The position numbers and the translations under genes are program-made. 64,000 nucleotides of DNA, taken from assembly GCA_964436045.1 (NCBI GenBank), contig CAYTBN010000002.1, forward strand, positions 137,490 to 201,489, read 5' to 3'. Below, in pieces: positions 47,576 to 56,208 of this stretch. Under the pieces are notes generated by a model, which was not told the origin of the DNA, searched no databases, and saw nothing but the letters and a program-made list of their open reading frames with translations. Source of the stretch: CAYTBN01 sp964436045. Its GTDB lineage: Bacteria > Myxococcota_A > UBA796 > UBA9615 > CAYRNR01. The stretch's first letter is position 1, and every line of letters starts with the position of its first letter.

Positions 47576-48143
47576 TCGCCGGGCGTTGAACGCTTGCGTG
47601 CTGTTCGTCGCGCTGCTCACCAGCTGCCCGCACAATGGCCGCAACGGCACGGGGGGGCCACTGCTGCCTCCGACCCGCCCACCCATCGATCCGGGGCGGT
47701 TGACGCCGGTGGCGTCGATCACCCGCCTACCCACCGACGGGCCGGTCAGCGACGGCGTCGTCGAGGTGCCGATCCCCGGTGGCTGGGCCGCCTACCGGCT
47801 GGACGCGGATCCGACGATGGTCGTGCGCCTGGAGCGCGCCACCCCCCCCGCGATGCGGATCGAGGTCCACAGGGGCAGTGATCGCGTCCCGGACGGCAGC
47901 GAGCAGTTCTTCGATCGCGGTCGTTACCTGGGCAACGGCAGGGCGGACGAGGTGGTGGGCATCTGGGCCGATCGGGACGACGAGCGGAGGGACGTGTGGC
48001 GCTTCGGCGTCCTGTTGCAGTCCAGCGGTCGATCGGTGGTGATCGAGGGCTGGATCCCGGAGGAGGACTTCGAGGCCGCAAAACGGGCCTTCGACGCCGT
48101 GGTCGAGGGCACCCGCTTCATCGACGTGGAGGCCGAACCGTGA
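47568..48143 (+). CDS. Lipoprotein of unknown function, 191 residues
   Basis: A 191-residue predicted lipoprotein with lipobox LLTSC (Cys near residue 20). It has a Pro-rich linker and a compact alpha/beta domain (about 60-185: VPIPGGWAAYRLD, WRFGVLLQSSGRSVVIEGW) that looks like the PsbP/DUF1795 type of stress or secretion-associated lipoprotein. That comparison is tentative. It overlaps meaB by 8 bases and the next lipoprotein gene by 4 bases (GTGA), forming a coupled three-gene unit. Confidence 0.65.
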   Translation: MTDRRALNACVLFVALLTSCPHNGRNGTGGPLLPPTRPPIDPGRLTPVASITRLPTDGPVSDGVVEVPIPGGWAAYRLDADPTMVVRLERATPPAMRIEVHRGSDRVPDGSEQFFDRGRYLGNGRADEVVGIWADRDDERRDVWRFGVLLQSSGRSVVIEGWIPEEDFEAAKRAFDAVVEGTRFIDVEAEP

Positions 48144-49243
48144 ATCGAATCTCCGCGCTGGGTTTGGTCCTGGTGGCCGGCACCCTGTCCGGTTGTGCGA
48201 CCACCGGTGCCGCCGCCGGCCCCCCTCTGCACGAGCTCCCGGGCGAGATCCGCGGGCTGGCGAGCGCCGATCCGGACGGAGACGGCGTGGACGCGCTGTT
48301 CGCCCTCGAGGCCGGTGGGTTGTTCGAGGTCCGGCTGGTGGACGGCCGCTGGCAGCTCGAGCCCCGGGACACCGGCGTCCGACGGCGCGATTGGCACGGC
48401 CTGACCGCCGGCGACCTGGATCGGGACGGCCGCGACCAGCTGGTGCTGTGGTCCCTGCGCAGCCAGCCCTGGGGCCTGGTCCTGACGGGCGACGGAACGT
48501 CGGCCCAGGTCCGGCGCACTCCGGTGGTGCTGCGGGTCGTCGTCCGCGACAGGGAGGCCCTGCTGCTGGGCCAGGAGCCCGGGGTCGAGGCGGACTTCCG
48601 CGGACCGCTCCGGAGCTACCGGGTGGAGGCGGATGGGGTCGAGGAGAGCGGCGTGGTGGAGCGGCGGCCGCCCCGGGACGTGCTCCATGTGTTCCACGGA
48701 CCCGCCCTCGACGCGGAGGGAGACGTGGCCTACAGCTGGGACGAGGACGGCCTCCTGGAGCGTCGCGAGGGGGCCGGGGTGATCTGGCGGGGCGAGACGG
48801 TGCATACCAGCAGCCCGCTGGTGGTCGAGCGCGAGCGGCAGAACCTGCTGGGAGAGCGGCGGACCGAGATCCAGGAGATCCCCACCGAACCCCTGCTGGC
48901 CGACCTGGACGGGGACGGGGTGGACGAGGTGTTGACCGTGGCCAGCGATCGGGCGCCGCTGGGCAGTCTGGGCCGGCTGCGGGCCTTCCGCGGGGGGTGC
49001 TACCGGCTGCTGGTAGCCGAGGGCCGGGGCCTGGCGGAACGGGCCCGCTCGGTGTTGCTGGGCCGCTTCGCCACCGCCGTGGCGCTGTACGACGTGAACG
49101 GCGACGGGCAGCGGGAGGCCGTGATGAGCGTGGTCCTGCGTCGACGCTCGGGGGTGAGCGCCGGTCGCAGCGCGCTGGTGGTGCTCGATCCCCTCACTGG
49201 GGACCTGTTACCCCACGGGCGTCCCGCCGAAACCGGGGAGTGA
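48140..49243 (+). CDS. Lipoprotein with FG-GAP/VCBS-like repeats
   Basis: A 367-residue predicted lipoprotein with lipobox LSGC (Cys near residue 18). It contains at least four calcium-binding-like loops: DPDGDGVDAL, DLDRDGRDQL, DLDGDGVDEV and DVNGDGQREA. These are spaced like the blades of an FG-GAP/VCBS beta-propeller. It is likely at the outer membrane or cell surface, binding a partner protein or polysaccharide. The GTG start overlaps the previous stop by 4 bases. Confidence 0.75.
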   Translation: MNRISALGLVLVAGTLSGCATTGAAAGPPLHELPGEIRGLASADPDGDGVDALFALEAGGLFEVRLVDGRWQLEPRDTGVRRRDWHGLTAGDLDRDGRDQLVLWSLRSQPWGLVLTGDGTSAQVRRTPVVLRVVVRDREALLLGQEPGVEADFRGPLRSYRVEADGVEESGVVERRPPRDVLHVFHGPALDAEGDVAYSWDEDGLLERREGAGVIWRGETVHTSSPLVVERERQNLLGERRTEIQEIPTEPLLADLDGDGVDEVLTVASDRAPLGSLGRLRAFRGGCYRLLVAEGRGLAERARSVLLGRFATAVALYDVNGDGQREAVMSVVLRRRSGVSAGRSALVVLDPLTGDLLPHGRPAETGE

Positions 49244-49245
49244 CC

Positions 49246-51027
49246 TTACTGCCGACGGCGGTGGTAGGCGATGATCCCGAGGCAGAGCGCGGCCAGCGCG
49301 GTGTTGCCCAGGAACACGGCGGAGACCGGCCGGCGCTCCTGGTCCAGGTCGCAGGACTGGTTGCAGCTCTCGTCCTGGCAGCCCTCGTCGCACCCGCCGT
49401 CGCAGCCGCCGTCCTCGCCGCAGCCCAGGTCACCCACGCCCTCGGGGTCGAGGATGTCCGCGGTGGCGTAGACGGCCAGCCAGTCCTCCTCCGGTCCGGC
49501 GGCCTCGGTCTCGATGTGGGACAGGCCCATGCCGGCGAACAGCAGGGGACCGAAGCTCAGGTTGTCCAGGTCGACCACCGAGCCCAGGATGGTATCGAGC
49601 AGCCCCGACATGATCTCGGAGAAGTTGCTCTCCACCTGGCTCGAGAGGTGGGGTACGAATTCGTTGTAGATCACCTCGGGGTTCAGGTCCTCGGTGTCGA
49701 TGTCGACCTCGATGGCGATGCTGCCATCCCCCGGCGCGACCAGGTCGATGCCCGCGTCGATGTCCGCATCGATGGTGATGATGCGAGCCAGCCGGTCCTG
49801 GGTGATGGCGTAGAACTCCAGCCCCAGGTCCTCGACCACGGCGTTGATGTCATTGGGGCCGGTTGGGGAGACCTCCGGCGGTCGCTTGGGAAGGGTGCTG
49901 ATCACGATCGCACCGCCCTCACCCAGCCAGACCCGCTCCAACTCCCAGCGATCCTCCTCGTCGACCATCAGCGCCAGGAACGAGGTGTCCAGCGGGAAGC
50001 CCATCTCGGCGGGATCGAGGGTGTAGCACAGCACACCGCCGCGCCACAGGCTGTACAGCGCGGCGCCGGTCGCGTCGTCCGACAGGTAGGCGGCCATGTG
50101 GTACGCCGCTGCTCCGTCCATCGCTGGCGCCGGGTTGTCGGTGAACGCGCTGCCTCCGGGATCGTAGGGCTCGACACAGGCCGCCGGCGGGGCGTCGAAG
50201 GCGCTGTTGGCGAGCACGCGGACGCCGGCGTAGTCGAACTGGATGTCGTGGACGTTGACGTCGACCTCGAACGGCACTCCGAGCAGGTCGACGGTGTCGT
50301 TGTAGGCGGCCTCGCCGAAGTTCTCCTCGATCAGCTCCTCGACCATCTGGGGCAGATCCTCGTCGAGCATGGCGAACAGGTCGCCGGCCGCAAAGTCGAG
50401 CACCAATCCGACCAGGTCGATGCCCAGCAGGGAGAGGATGTCGTTGAGGGTGCCGAGGGCGCAGTCGGTGATGTGGATCTTGTCGGTCGTCAGCGCGGTG
50501 TCGAGGTCGTGGGTCAGGGTGACGACGGCGTCGGCGATGGGCGGGTCTCCGTTGCCCGGGTCGGTGATGTAGAGCTCGATCGCGATGGCGGCGTTGACCA
50601 CGAAGGGGTCGATCCAGAGGTTGCAGTTCGACGAGGCCAGGTCACAGAGGAAACCGTCGATGTCCAGGTTCAGGTTGATCGGATCCCACTCGGTGTTGAT
50701 CCAGACCTGGATGTCGGTGTTGATCACCAGCCGCCCCGGCTCGGGCACGATGTCGACGTCCAGGATGTTCATGTCCGGCTTGATGTTGACCACGTCGATG
50801 TAGACGTCGCACCAGCCGAAGGAGGTTTCATCGCTGACGTCTTCGACCTCGAGCAGATCCGTGGGGATCAGGTAGGGGACCTGTACCTCGATGAAATCCA
50901 GTCCAGCCGGCGTGATGTCGGCCTGGATGCCGTCGACCACGGTCTCGCCCGGTCCGATGTCGGCCCGGGCAGGGAGCGTCGCCATCAACAGGGCGGCCGC
51001 GAGGAAGGGCGGGGCGACGAAGCGCAT
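49246..51027 (-). CDS. Large secreted protein with Cys-rich, hydrophobic, Arg-ended C-terminus
   Basis: A 593-residue exported protein of unknown function. A signal peptide (about residues 1-22, ending ARA) precedes long beta-rich acidic regions with repeated vDIDVD-like strands. Segments such as EFVPHLSSQVESNFSEIMSG faintly suggest a lipid-binding TULIP/BPI-like fold, which is only an impression. The end has a Cys/Gly/Asp cluster (CGEDGGCDGGCDEGC), a hydrophobic helix and HRRRQ, like MYXO-CTERM surface-sorting tails. GGAGAG lies before the ATG; longer frames overlap the next gene's promoter. Confidence 0.65.
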   Translation of the reverse strand: MRFVAPPFLAAALLMATLPARADIGPGETVVDGIQADITPAGLDFIEVQVPYLIPTDLLEVEDVSDETSFGWCDVYIDVVNIKPDMNILDVDIVPEPGRLVINTDIQVWINTEWDPINLNLDIDGFLCDLASSNCNLWIDPFVVNAAIAIELYITDPGNGDPPIADAVVTLTHDLDTALTTDKIHITDCALGTLNDILSLLGIDLVGLVLDFAAGDLFAMLDEDLPQMVEELIEENFGEAAYNDTVDLLGVPFEVDVNVHDIQFDYAGVRVLANSAFDAPPAACVEPYDPGGSAFTDNPAPAMDGAAAYHMAAYLSDDATGAALYSLWRGGVLCYTLDPAEMGFPLDTSFLALMVDEEDRWELERVWLGEGGAIVISTLPKRPPEVSPTGPNDINAVVEDLGLEFYAITQDRLARIITIDADIDAGIDLVAPGDGSIAIEVDIDTEDLNPEVIYNEFVPHLSSQVESNFSEIMSGLLDTILGSVVDLDNLSFGPLLFAGMGLSHIETEAAGPEEDWLAVYATADILDPEGVGDLGCGEDGGCDGGCDEGCQDESCNQSCDLDQERRPVSAVFLGNTALAALCLGIIAYHRRRQ

Positions 51028-51144
51028 GCCGACTCTCCGGGAAGCAGGGGGGTTGCGAACTGGCTGCATGGTAGACCATGAGTCCCAGCCCCTCAAGGGC
51101 CTCATAAGAAGCGCACGTGTGCCCGCGTGCGAGTGCCCGCCGGC

Positions 51145-51172
51145 TTGCTCGACCGCGGACGACGGGTATCAT
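51145..51172 (+). promoter_or_regulatory. Promoter for the second acyl-CoA dehydrogenase
   Basis: TTGCTC at 51145-51150, a 16-base spacer and TATCAT at 51167-51172 form a promoter about 44 bases before the chosen ATG at 51216. Confidence 0.5.
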
Positions 51173-51215
51173 GGCGGACCCGGCCCGTCCGCCGGCCCCA
51201 GCACCGGAGAACGCG

Positions 51216-52352
51216 ATGACCTTCATCCCCGACGAGACCCAGCTGGCCCTCCAGGACAGCGTGCGCCGCTTCGTGCGCGACCGCATCGCCCCGACAGTGG
51301 CCGAGGACGACGAAGGCGGGGTGTTCCGCAAGGAGCTGTTCCGGGAGATGGGGGAGATGGGCTTCACCGCGCTGCCGACGCCCGAAGAGTATGGCGGCCT
51401 GGGCCTGGGCTACGTGGAATACGCGTTGGTGCTCGAGGAGATCGCGAGGGTCAGCCCGGCGTACGCGGTGACCGTCGCGGTCAACGGCCTGCCTCAGATC
51501 ATCCTGGTGCAGTTCGGCAACGACGAGCAGCGCGAGCGTTACCTGCCCCGGCTGGCGGCCGCGGAGATCCTCGGTGGTTTTGCTCTCAGCGAGCCGTCCT
51601 GTGGCAGCGACGCAGCAGCGCTGAAGACCGCTGCGGTGCGTGACGGCGACGCGTACGTGCTCAACGGCTCCAAGGCCTGGGCGACCCAGGGGCACGCTGG
51701 CGACCTGTTCGTGATCATGGCCCGGACCGGCGGCGAGGGGGCCAAGGGGGTCTCCGCATTCCTGGTGGAGTCGGCCTTCGACGGCGTCTCCTTCGGCAAG
51801 CCCGAGGACAAGATGGGGCTGCGCGCCTCCCACACGTCCATCATCAACCTGGACGACGTGCGGGTGCCGGTCGCCAACCGGCTCGGCGACGAGGGGCAGG
51901 GTTTTGTTGTGGCGATGCAAGCGCTGGACTCCGGACGGATCACCATCGGCGCCACGGCCGTCGGGTTGGCCAGCGAGGCCCTCGACGTCTCGGTGGCCTA
52001 CAGCCGCGACCGGGAGGCGTTCGGCCGGCCCATCGGCCAGCACCAGGGCGTGGGTTTCTTACTGGCGGACATGGCGATCGAGATCGAGGCCGCCCGCCTC
52101 TTGGTCCTGCAGGCCGCGGGGCTGAAGGACGCGGGGCGGCCATACAGCGCAGTGGCAGCCATGGCCAAGTGCAAGGCCACGGACACCGCGATGCGGATCA
52201 CCACCGACGCGGTCCAGGTCCTGGGCGGGTACGGCTACACCCGCGAGTATCCGGTCGAACGGATGATGCGCGACGCCAAGGTGATGCAGATCGTCGAGGG
52301 CACCAATCAGGTCCAGCGTATCGTCATCGCCCGCCAACTCACTAGCGACTGA
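51216..52352 (+). CDS. Acyl-CoA dehydrogenase, short-chain type
   Basis: A 378-residue flavoenzyme of fatty or branched-chain acid oxidation. It shows FALSEPSCGSDAA, NGSKAWATQGHAGD, REAFGRPIGQHQGVGF and QVLGGYGYTREYPVERMMRDA. The catalytic Glu is in the canonical position, in IVEGTNQVQR. It therefore differs from the first dehydrogenase of this window. A GGAGA site precedes the ATG at 51216; an ATG at 51171 lies inside the -10 box. Confidence 0.9.
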   Translation: MTFIPDETQLALQDSVRRFVRDRIAPTVAEDDEGGVFRKELFREMGEMGFTALPTPEEYGGLGLGYVEYALVLEEIARVSPAYAVTVAVNGLPQIILVQFGNDEQRERYLPRLAAAEILGGFALSEPSCGSDAAALKTAAVRDGDAYVLNGSKAWATQGHAGDLFVIMARTGGEGAKGVSAFLVESAFDGVSFGKPEDKMGLRASHTSIINLDDVRVPVANRLGDEGQGFVVAMQALDSGRITIGATAVGLASEALDVSVAYSRDREAFGRPIGQHQGVGFLLADMAIEIEAARLLVLQAAGLKDAGRPYSAVAAMAKCKATDTAMRITTDAVQVLGGYGYTREYPVERMMRDAKVMQIVEGTNQVQRIVIARQLTSD

Positions 52353-52400
52353 CGGCTTGCCGTTGTGATACCGTCCGGCTTGTCGTCGCGAAAGCGCGGG

Positions 52401-53240
52401 ATGGCGCACGCGGGACGACGAACCAGCGAGGACGGGGTGGAGAGCAGCATCTCCGAAGCAGCGGCGGTCCTGGCGAAATGCCAGCACGCGATCGCGTTCA
52501 CCGGCGCCGGCATCTCCGTGGAGAGCGGCATCCCCGACTTCCGCAGTCCGGGCGGACTGTGGGAACGCTTCGATCCGGTCGAGTACGCGCACATCTCCAC
52601 CTTCTTGCGGGATCCGGAGCGCAGCTGGGAGATGTTCCTGGCCGTCGAACAGATCATCGAGGAGGCGGCGGCCAACGCCGCCCACCGCGCCCTCGCCGAG
52701 TTGGAGCGGGAGGGTGTGCTCGGGGCCGTCGTGACCCAGAATATCGACGGTCTCCATCAGGCCGCGGGCAGTACGGTGGTCCATGAGTTCCACGGGACCC
52801 ACGCCGAACTCCACTGTGTGGACTGTGGGCGGCGGTACGGTCGCGAGCGGGTGCTGGAGACGATTCCACCCCACTGCAGCTGCGGACAGGCCCTCAAACC
52901 CGCGGTGGTGCTGTTCGGTGAGGCGATCCCCGCCGGGGTGTCCGAGGCGGCCTTCAGTGACGCCGACGCCTGCGACGGGTTGTTGGTGGTCGGGACGTCT
53001 GCATTGGTCTTCCCGGCCGCCCAGATTCCCTATCAGGTAGCAGGGCGGGAAAAACCGGTGATCGTCGTCGACCGGGAGCCAACCCCGTTGACAAGAGAGG
53101 TCTCGTGTCTTTACCTCCGTGGGACGGCGGGTGAGATTCTCCCGCGGCTCGTGACGGAGATCATGGCGAAACGGGCCGGCGGAGAGACACCCAGTGTGGC
53201 GTCCGGGGGTTTCGGGGGCCAAGAACAGGTGCCGGGGTAG
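52401..53240 (+). CDS. Sirtuin NAD-dependent deacylase
   Basis: A 279-residue Sir2-family protein that removes acyl groups from lysines using NAD. It has AIAFTGAGISVESGIPDFRS, VVTQNIDGLHQAAG, the catalytic His in VHEFHGTHAE, a zinc site of two cysteine pairs (CVDC and CSC) and the NAD-binding GTSALVFPA. The C-terminal tail of about 30 residues is extra. The start is uncertain: ATG 52401 is used, and GTG 52437, with a GAGG just before it, is equally possible. It lies 48 bases after the acyl-CoA dehydrogenase gene; control of acyl-CoA enzymes by deacylation would make sense. Confidence 0.88.
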   Translation: MAHAGRRTSEDGVESSISEAAAVLAKCQHAIAFTGAGISVESGIPDFRSPGGLWERFDPVEYAHISTFLRDPERSWEMFLAVEQIIEEAAANAAHRALAELEREGVLGAVVTQNIDGLHQAAGSTVVHEFHGTHAELHCVDCGRRYGRERVLETIPPHCSCGQALKPAVVLFGEAIPAGVSEAAFSDADACDGLLVVGTSALVFPAAQIPYQVAGREKPVIVVDREPTPLTREVSCLYLRGTAGEILPRLVTEIMAKRAGGETPSVASGGFGGQEQVPG

Positions 53241-53243
53241 CCG

Positions 53244-54851
53244 ATGCGCGTCTGTCCGCTCTGCAACAGAGAGTACGAGGACTCGATCGAGTTCTGTTTC
53301 GACGACGGTTCACCCCTCGATCCGGCGGAGTCCCAGACGGTCGTGGAGACCACCATCGAGGAGGAGCTGGGCTTCAAGGCCGACGAGAGCATGGAGTTCC
53401 TGCCGCCGGAGGCCACCGGCCTGACCGGTGAGTTCGAGGCCGCCTCCGGGGAAGCCACCGAGGAAGCCGACGCCCTCGAAGACCGGGACAGCGGGATCGA
53501 GGTCGTGCCCGGCGGACTGACATCGCCCCTCGATGACGAGTCGATGGAACAATTGATCACCGATCCCTTCGCCGCCCCCGGAGCGAGGAGCACCACCGAC
53601 TCGCTTTCGCGTCCGGAAATCGACGAGGGCGCGGCGACCTTGCCGGCGCCGCCGAGCGGCGCCGAGCCCCCCCCGGCCGCGGCCATCGGCATCGACGCCA
53701 CCGACGAGGACGCCGAGTCCGAGGACGCGGACGACGACGACGACGACGTGGCGCCAGCGACACCGGCGCCCCCCATGGGGGTGACGGCCCAGGGCCCCGT
53801 ATCGGCCAAGGAGGGCTACGCAGATCCGCTCTACGCCTCGATTCCCCCCGGGGAACGGGGCAAGCGGCGGAGCAAGGCGATCTGGGTGTTTGGCGCGCTG
53901 ATCGCGTTGTTGCTCGTCGTCGTGGCGGGCGGGGCGATCCACGGCCAGCTGAAGGAACGTGGTCCCGGCGAGACAGACAGCGGTGCGGTGGTTCATGTCG
54001 ATCGCAGCGCCGAGGTTCGGGCGCCCGATCCGGGTCACCGCCAGCCCCCTGCGACCAACGGTGACGCGGACGCCACGCCCGAGGACGTGCAATCCGAGGA
54101 AGTGGAGCCCACGCCTGGCGAACCGGAGATCGAGGAGGAGACGCCGGCTGTCGAGCCGCCGATCCCCGTGGAGCTGAGCCTGGAAGAGCGACGCCGGGAG
54201 GAGGAGGCCCGCGAGCAGCGCCGTCGCGAGCGCGAGGAGCGTCGCAAGGAGCGGGAAGAGCGCGAGCGCCGGGAGCGGGAGGAACGGGAGCGCGAGGACG
54301 CCGCGGCTGCCGCTGGCACCGACGACGACGGCGGGGACCCCTGGTCCACCGGGATCCCGGGCACGACCGTTGCCCCGCCCGCCGATCCGACCAATCCCTG
54401 GGCGACCGGCACGCCGGGTAACGCCAGCGGTCAGCTGACCATCTCGTCGACCCCGGTCGGGGCCTCGTTCACCATCGACGGACAGTCCAGCGGATCAACT
54501 CCGCTGACGGTAACCGTGGACTACGGAGTGCACGTCCTGCGGGTCGAGAAGGTTGGCTACGTCGCTCAGGAGCGCCGGGTGGACGTGAACGCGGGCCGGC
54601 TGTTCCAGGACTTCAGCCTCCAGCCGCTGGCAGCCAAAAGCAAGCTGACGGTGTTCACCCACCCCGAGGCCGGCGCCACCCTGTTCGTGGACGGCGCCCA
54701 GCGGGGGGCGACTCCGGTGACCATCGAGATCTCGCCCGGGATCCACACCCTGCGAGTCGTGCTCGACGGTTTCCCGGTGCGCGAGGAGACCATCGATCTG
54801 AGCGACCTGCAGCCCGGCGAGGTCCGCCGCCGCACCATCGACATGCAGTGA
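53244..54851 (+). CDS. Zinc-ribbon, membrane-anchored protein with two PEGA domains
   Basis: A 535-residue protein. A short N-terminal zinc ribbon (CPLCNREYEDSIEFC) precedes a disordered acidic region. One membrane helix (about residues 210-235) is followed by an Arg/Glu-rich charged helix (about 310-355) and two C-terminal PEGA domains (about 393-535: QLTISSTPVGASFTIDG and KLTVFTHPEAGATLFVDG). PEGA domains are extracytoplasmic and often bind S-layer or wall material. The cytoplasmic ribbon with an outside sensor suggests a signalling or envelope-linking role. It starts three bases after the sirtuin stop. Confidence 0.8.
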   Translation: MRVCPLCNREYEDSIEFCFDDGSPLDPAESQTVVETTIEEELGFKADESMEFLPPEATGLTGEFEAASGEATEEADALEDRDSGIEVVPGGLTSPLDDESMEQLITDPFAAPGARSTTDSLSRPEIDEGAATLPAPPSGAEPPPAAAIGIDATDEDAESEDADDDDDDVAPATPAPPMGVTAQGPVSAKEGYADPLYASIPPGERGKRRSKAIWVFGALIALLLVVVAGGAIHGQLKERGPGETDSGAVVHVDRSAEVRAPDPGHRQPPATNGDADATPEDVQSEEVEPTPGEPEIEEETPAVEPPIPVELSLEERRREEEAREQRRREREERRKEREERERREREEREREDAAAAAGTDDDGGDPWSTGIPGTTVAPPADPTNPWATGTPGNASGQLTISSTPVGASFTIDGQSSGSTPLTVTVDYGVHVLRVEKVGYVAQERRVDVNAGRLFQDFSLQPLAAKSKLTVFTHPEAGATLFVDGAQRGATPVTIEISPGIHTLRVVLDGFPVREETIDLSDLQPGEVRRRTIDMQ

Positions 54852-54853
54852 AC

Positions 54854-54874
54854 GGGCGCCGTCTCCGGCGGCCC
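54854..54874. terminator. Hairpin between convergent genes
   Basis: GGGC-GCCG (54854-54861), loop TCTC and CGGC-G-GCCC (54866-54874, one bulged G) form an eight-pair stem in the 33-base gap between the PEGA gene and the convergent unknown gene. No T-run follows, so a terminator function is only possible. Confidence 0.35.
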
Positions 54875-54884
54875 AGTTCCCCCA

Positions 54885-56132
54885 CTACCAGCCCGAGATC
54901 GACAGGCCCACGTGGACCCGTGGCGGCTGCCCGGTCGCCTCCGGGACCGCGAACAGCAGCGGACGGAAGGTCAGCGCCGGGCGGCCGTCATGTGCGCTGG
55001 ACCGCCCGGTCGTCCGCGTCCGGTAGCGCCGGAAGCTGACGGCGGCGGCGATCTGGTTGATCAGCACGCCGACGCCGTATGAACTCAGGATCGCAGGCAG
55101 GTAGAACCCCAGCGCCGTCGGCGAGGTGGCCCCGAACAGGTAGACCAGCCCGGCGCCTGCGCCCACGTCGAAGAGCAGGCTGAGGGCGAATCCGGACGGG
55201 TCCCGCAGGTGGGCGCTGCCCAACCCGGGGAAGGGGACAAAACCCAGGGCGATGGCGACCCGCCGCTGTTTGCGCAGGTCAGTGGGCAGGAAGCTGGCGG
55301 TGCCGACCTCGGATCCGGCGGCCTCCGTCCCGTGGTTCTCGACGCTCTCTTCGGCGGGACCGTCGGGCGGATGGCCGATGAGATCGGCTCCATCGGGCGC
55401 GTCGCCGCCGCCATCCCCGTCGCCGTCGTCGCCGTCGTCGACCTTCTCGCCGCCCGCGGTGGCCAGCACGACCGGAGCATCGTCCGGGATCGGTTCGGAG
55501 GGCCGCAGCCCCAGCAGCTGGTACCCCTGTCGCAGGAGACGGTTGCTGAAGGCATCGACGTCGCCGAACAACACCAGCTCCGCGCGCGAACGCTCGATCT
55601 GGTCGGGGATCCCCAGGGATATCAGCCGTAGCCGCTGCCCGTCCTCGTGGTGTTCGACGAAGCTGACCACGCCGTGCACCAGCAGGGCCCCCTCCAGTGC
55701 CCGCAACATGCAGCCGAGGCTCTGGCCGCACCCCGCCAGCATCTCGTGGGTCTCCGGTGGCAGGCTCTGGGCGGAGGTGACCCGCGTGTGGGGGATGTCC
55801 GCCAGCCGCGTGATCAGGAAATCGTTGATCTCGGCCGCGCGGCCCGACAGGTCACCGGGGGACTTGGTCTCCAGCACCACGATCGCCAGCGGCGGCTGGG
55901 CGGCCACGTCCGCCTCACCGGCAGGCGAGATCTCCGGATTGGCGTCGTAGGGGACGTCCATGTCGCCGGACGGGATACGCAGGGTCAGGGAGGTGGCGGT
56001 GGTGGCGACGATCTCCCCGACGAAGGTCCGGCCGTCGGGGAAGGTGACCTGCCGGATCTCCGTCGCCTCGGCAGCGGGGCAGGCGAGCCACAGTGCAAGT
56101 GCCGCGATCCACAGCCGTGACGGGGCTGACAT
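54885..56132 (-). CDS. Secreted/membrane protein of unknown function, 415 residues
   Basis: I do not recognise a family. A signal peptide (about residues 1-23) is followed by a small beta region (VTFPDGRTFVGEIV) and an alpha/beta domain (about 80-205) that resembles curli- or TolB-like secreted modules in its LAIVVLETKS opening. An acidic linker and a C-terminal part with about three hydrophobic helices (about 300-375) follow. Proteins of this kind are often envelope biogenesis factors, but nothing here proves it. Confidence 0.6.
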   Translation of the reverse strand: MSAPSRLWIAALALWLACPAAEATEIRQVTFPDGRTFVGEIVATTATSLTLRIPSGDMDVPYDANPEISPAGEADVAAQPPLAIVVLETKSPGDLSGRAAEINDFLITRLADIPHTRVTSAQSLPPETHEMLAGCGQSLGCMLRALEGALLVHGVVSFVEHHEDGQRLRLISLGIPDQIERSRAELVLFGDVDAFSNRLLRQGYQLLGLRPSEPIPDDAPVVLATAGGEKVDDGDDGDGDGGGDAPDGADLIGHPPDGPAEESVENHGTEAAGSEVGTASFLPTDLRKQRRVAIALGFVPFPGLGSAHLRDPSGFALSLLFDVGAGAGLVYLFGATSPTALGFYLPAILSSYGVGVLINQIAAAVSFRRYRTRTTGRSSAHDGRPALTFRPLLFAVPEATGQPPRVHVGLSISGW

Positions 56133-56193
56133 GTCCGCAAGTTACCAGGATCGGGGCCAAATCCGCAACGCGCGCGGGGGCGCACCGGGCGGC

Positions 56194-56199
56194 TATAAT
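56194..56199 (+). promoter_or_regulatory. Consensus -10 box (TATAAT) nine bases before mutL
   Basis: TATAAT ends nine bases before the mutL ATG at 56209. There is no Shine-Dalgarno sequence, so the transcript probably starts within three bases of the ATG. No clear -35 box is present. Confidence 0.5.
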
Positions 56200-56208
56200 G
56201 GCCGGCCC

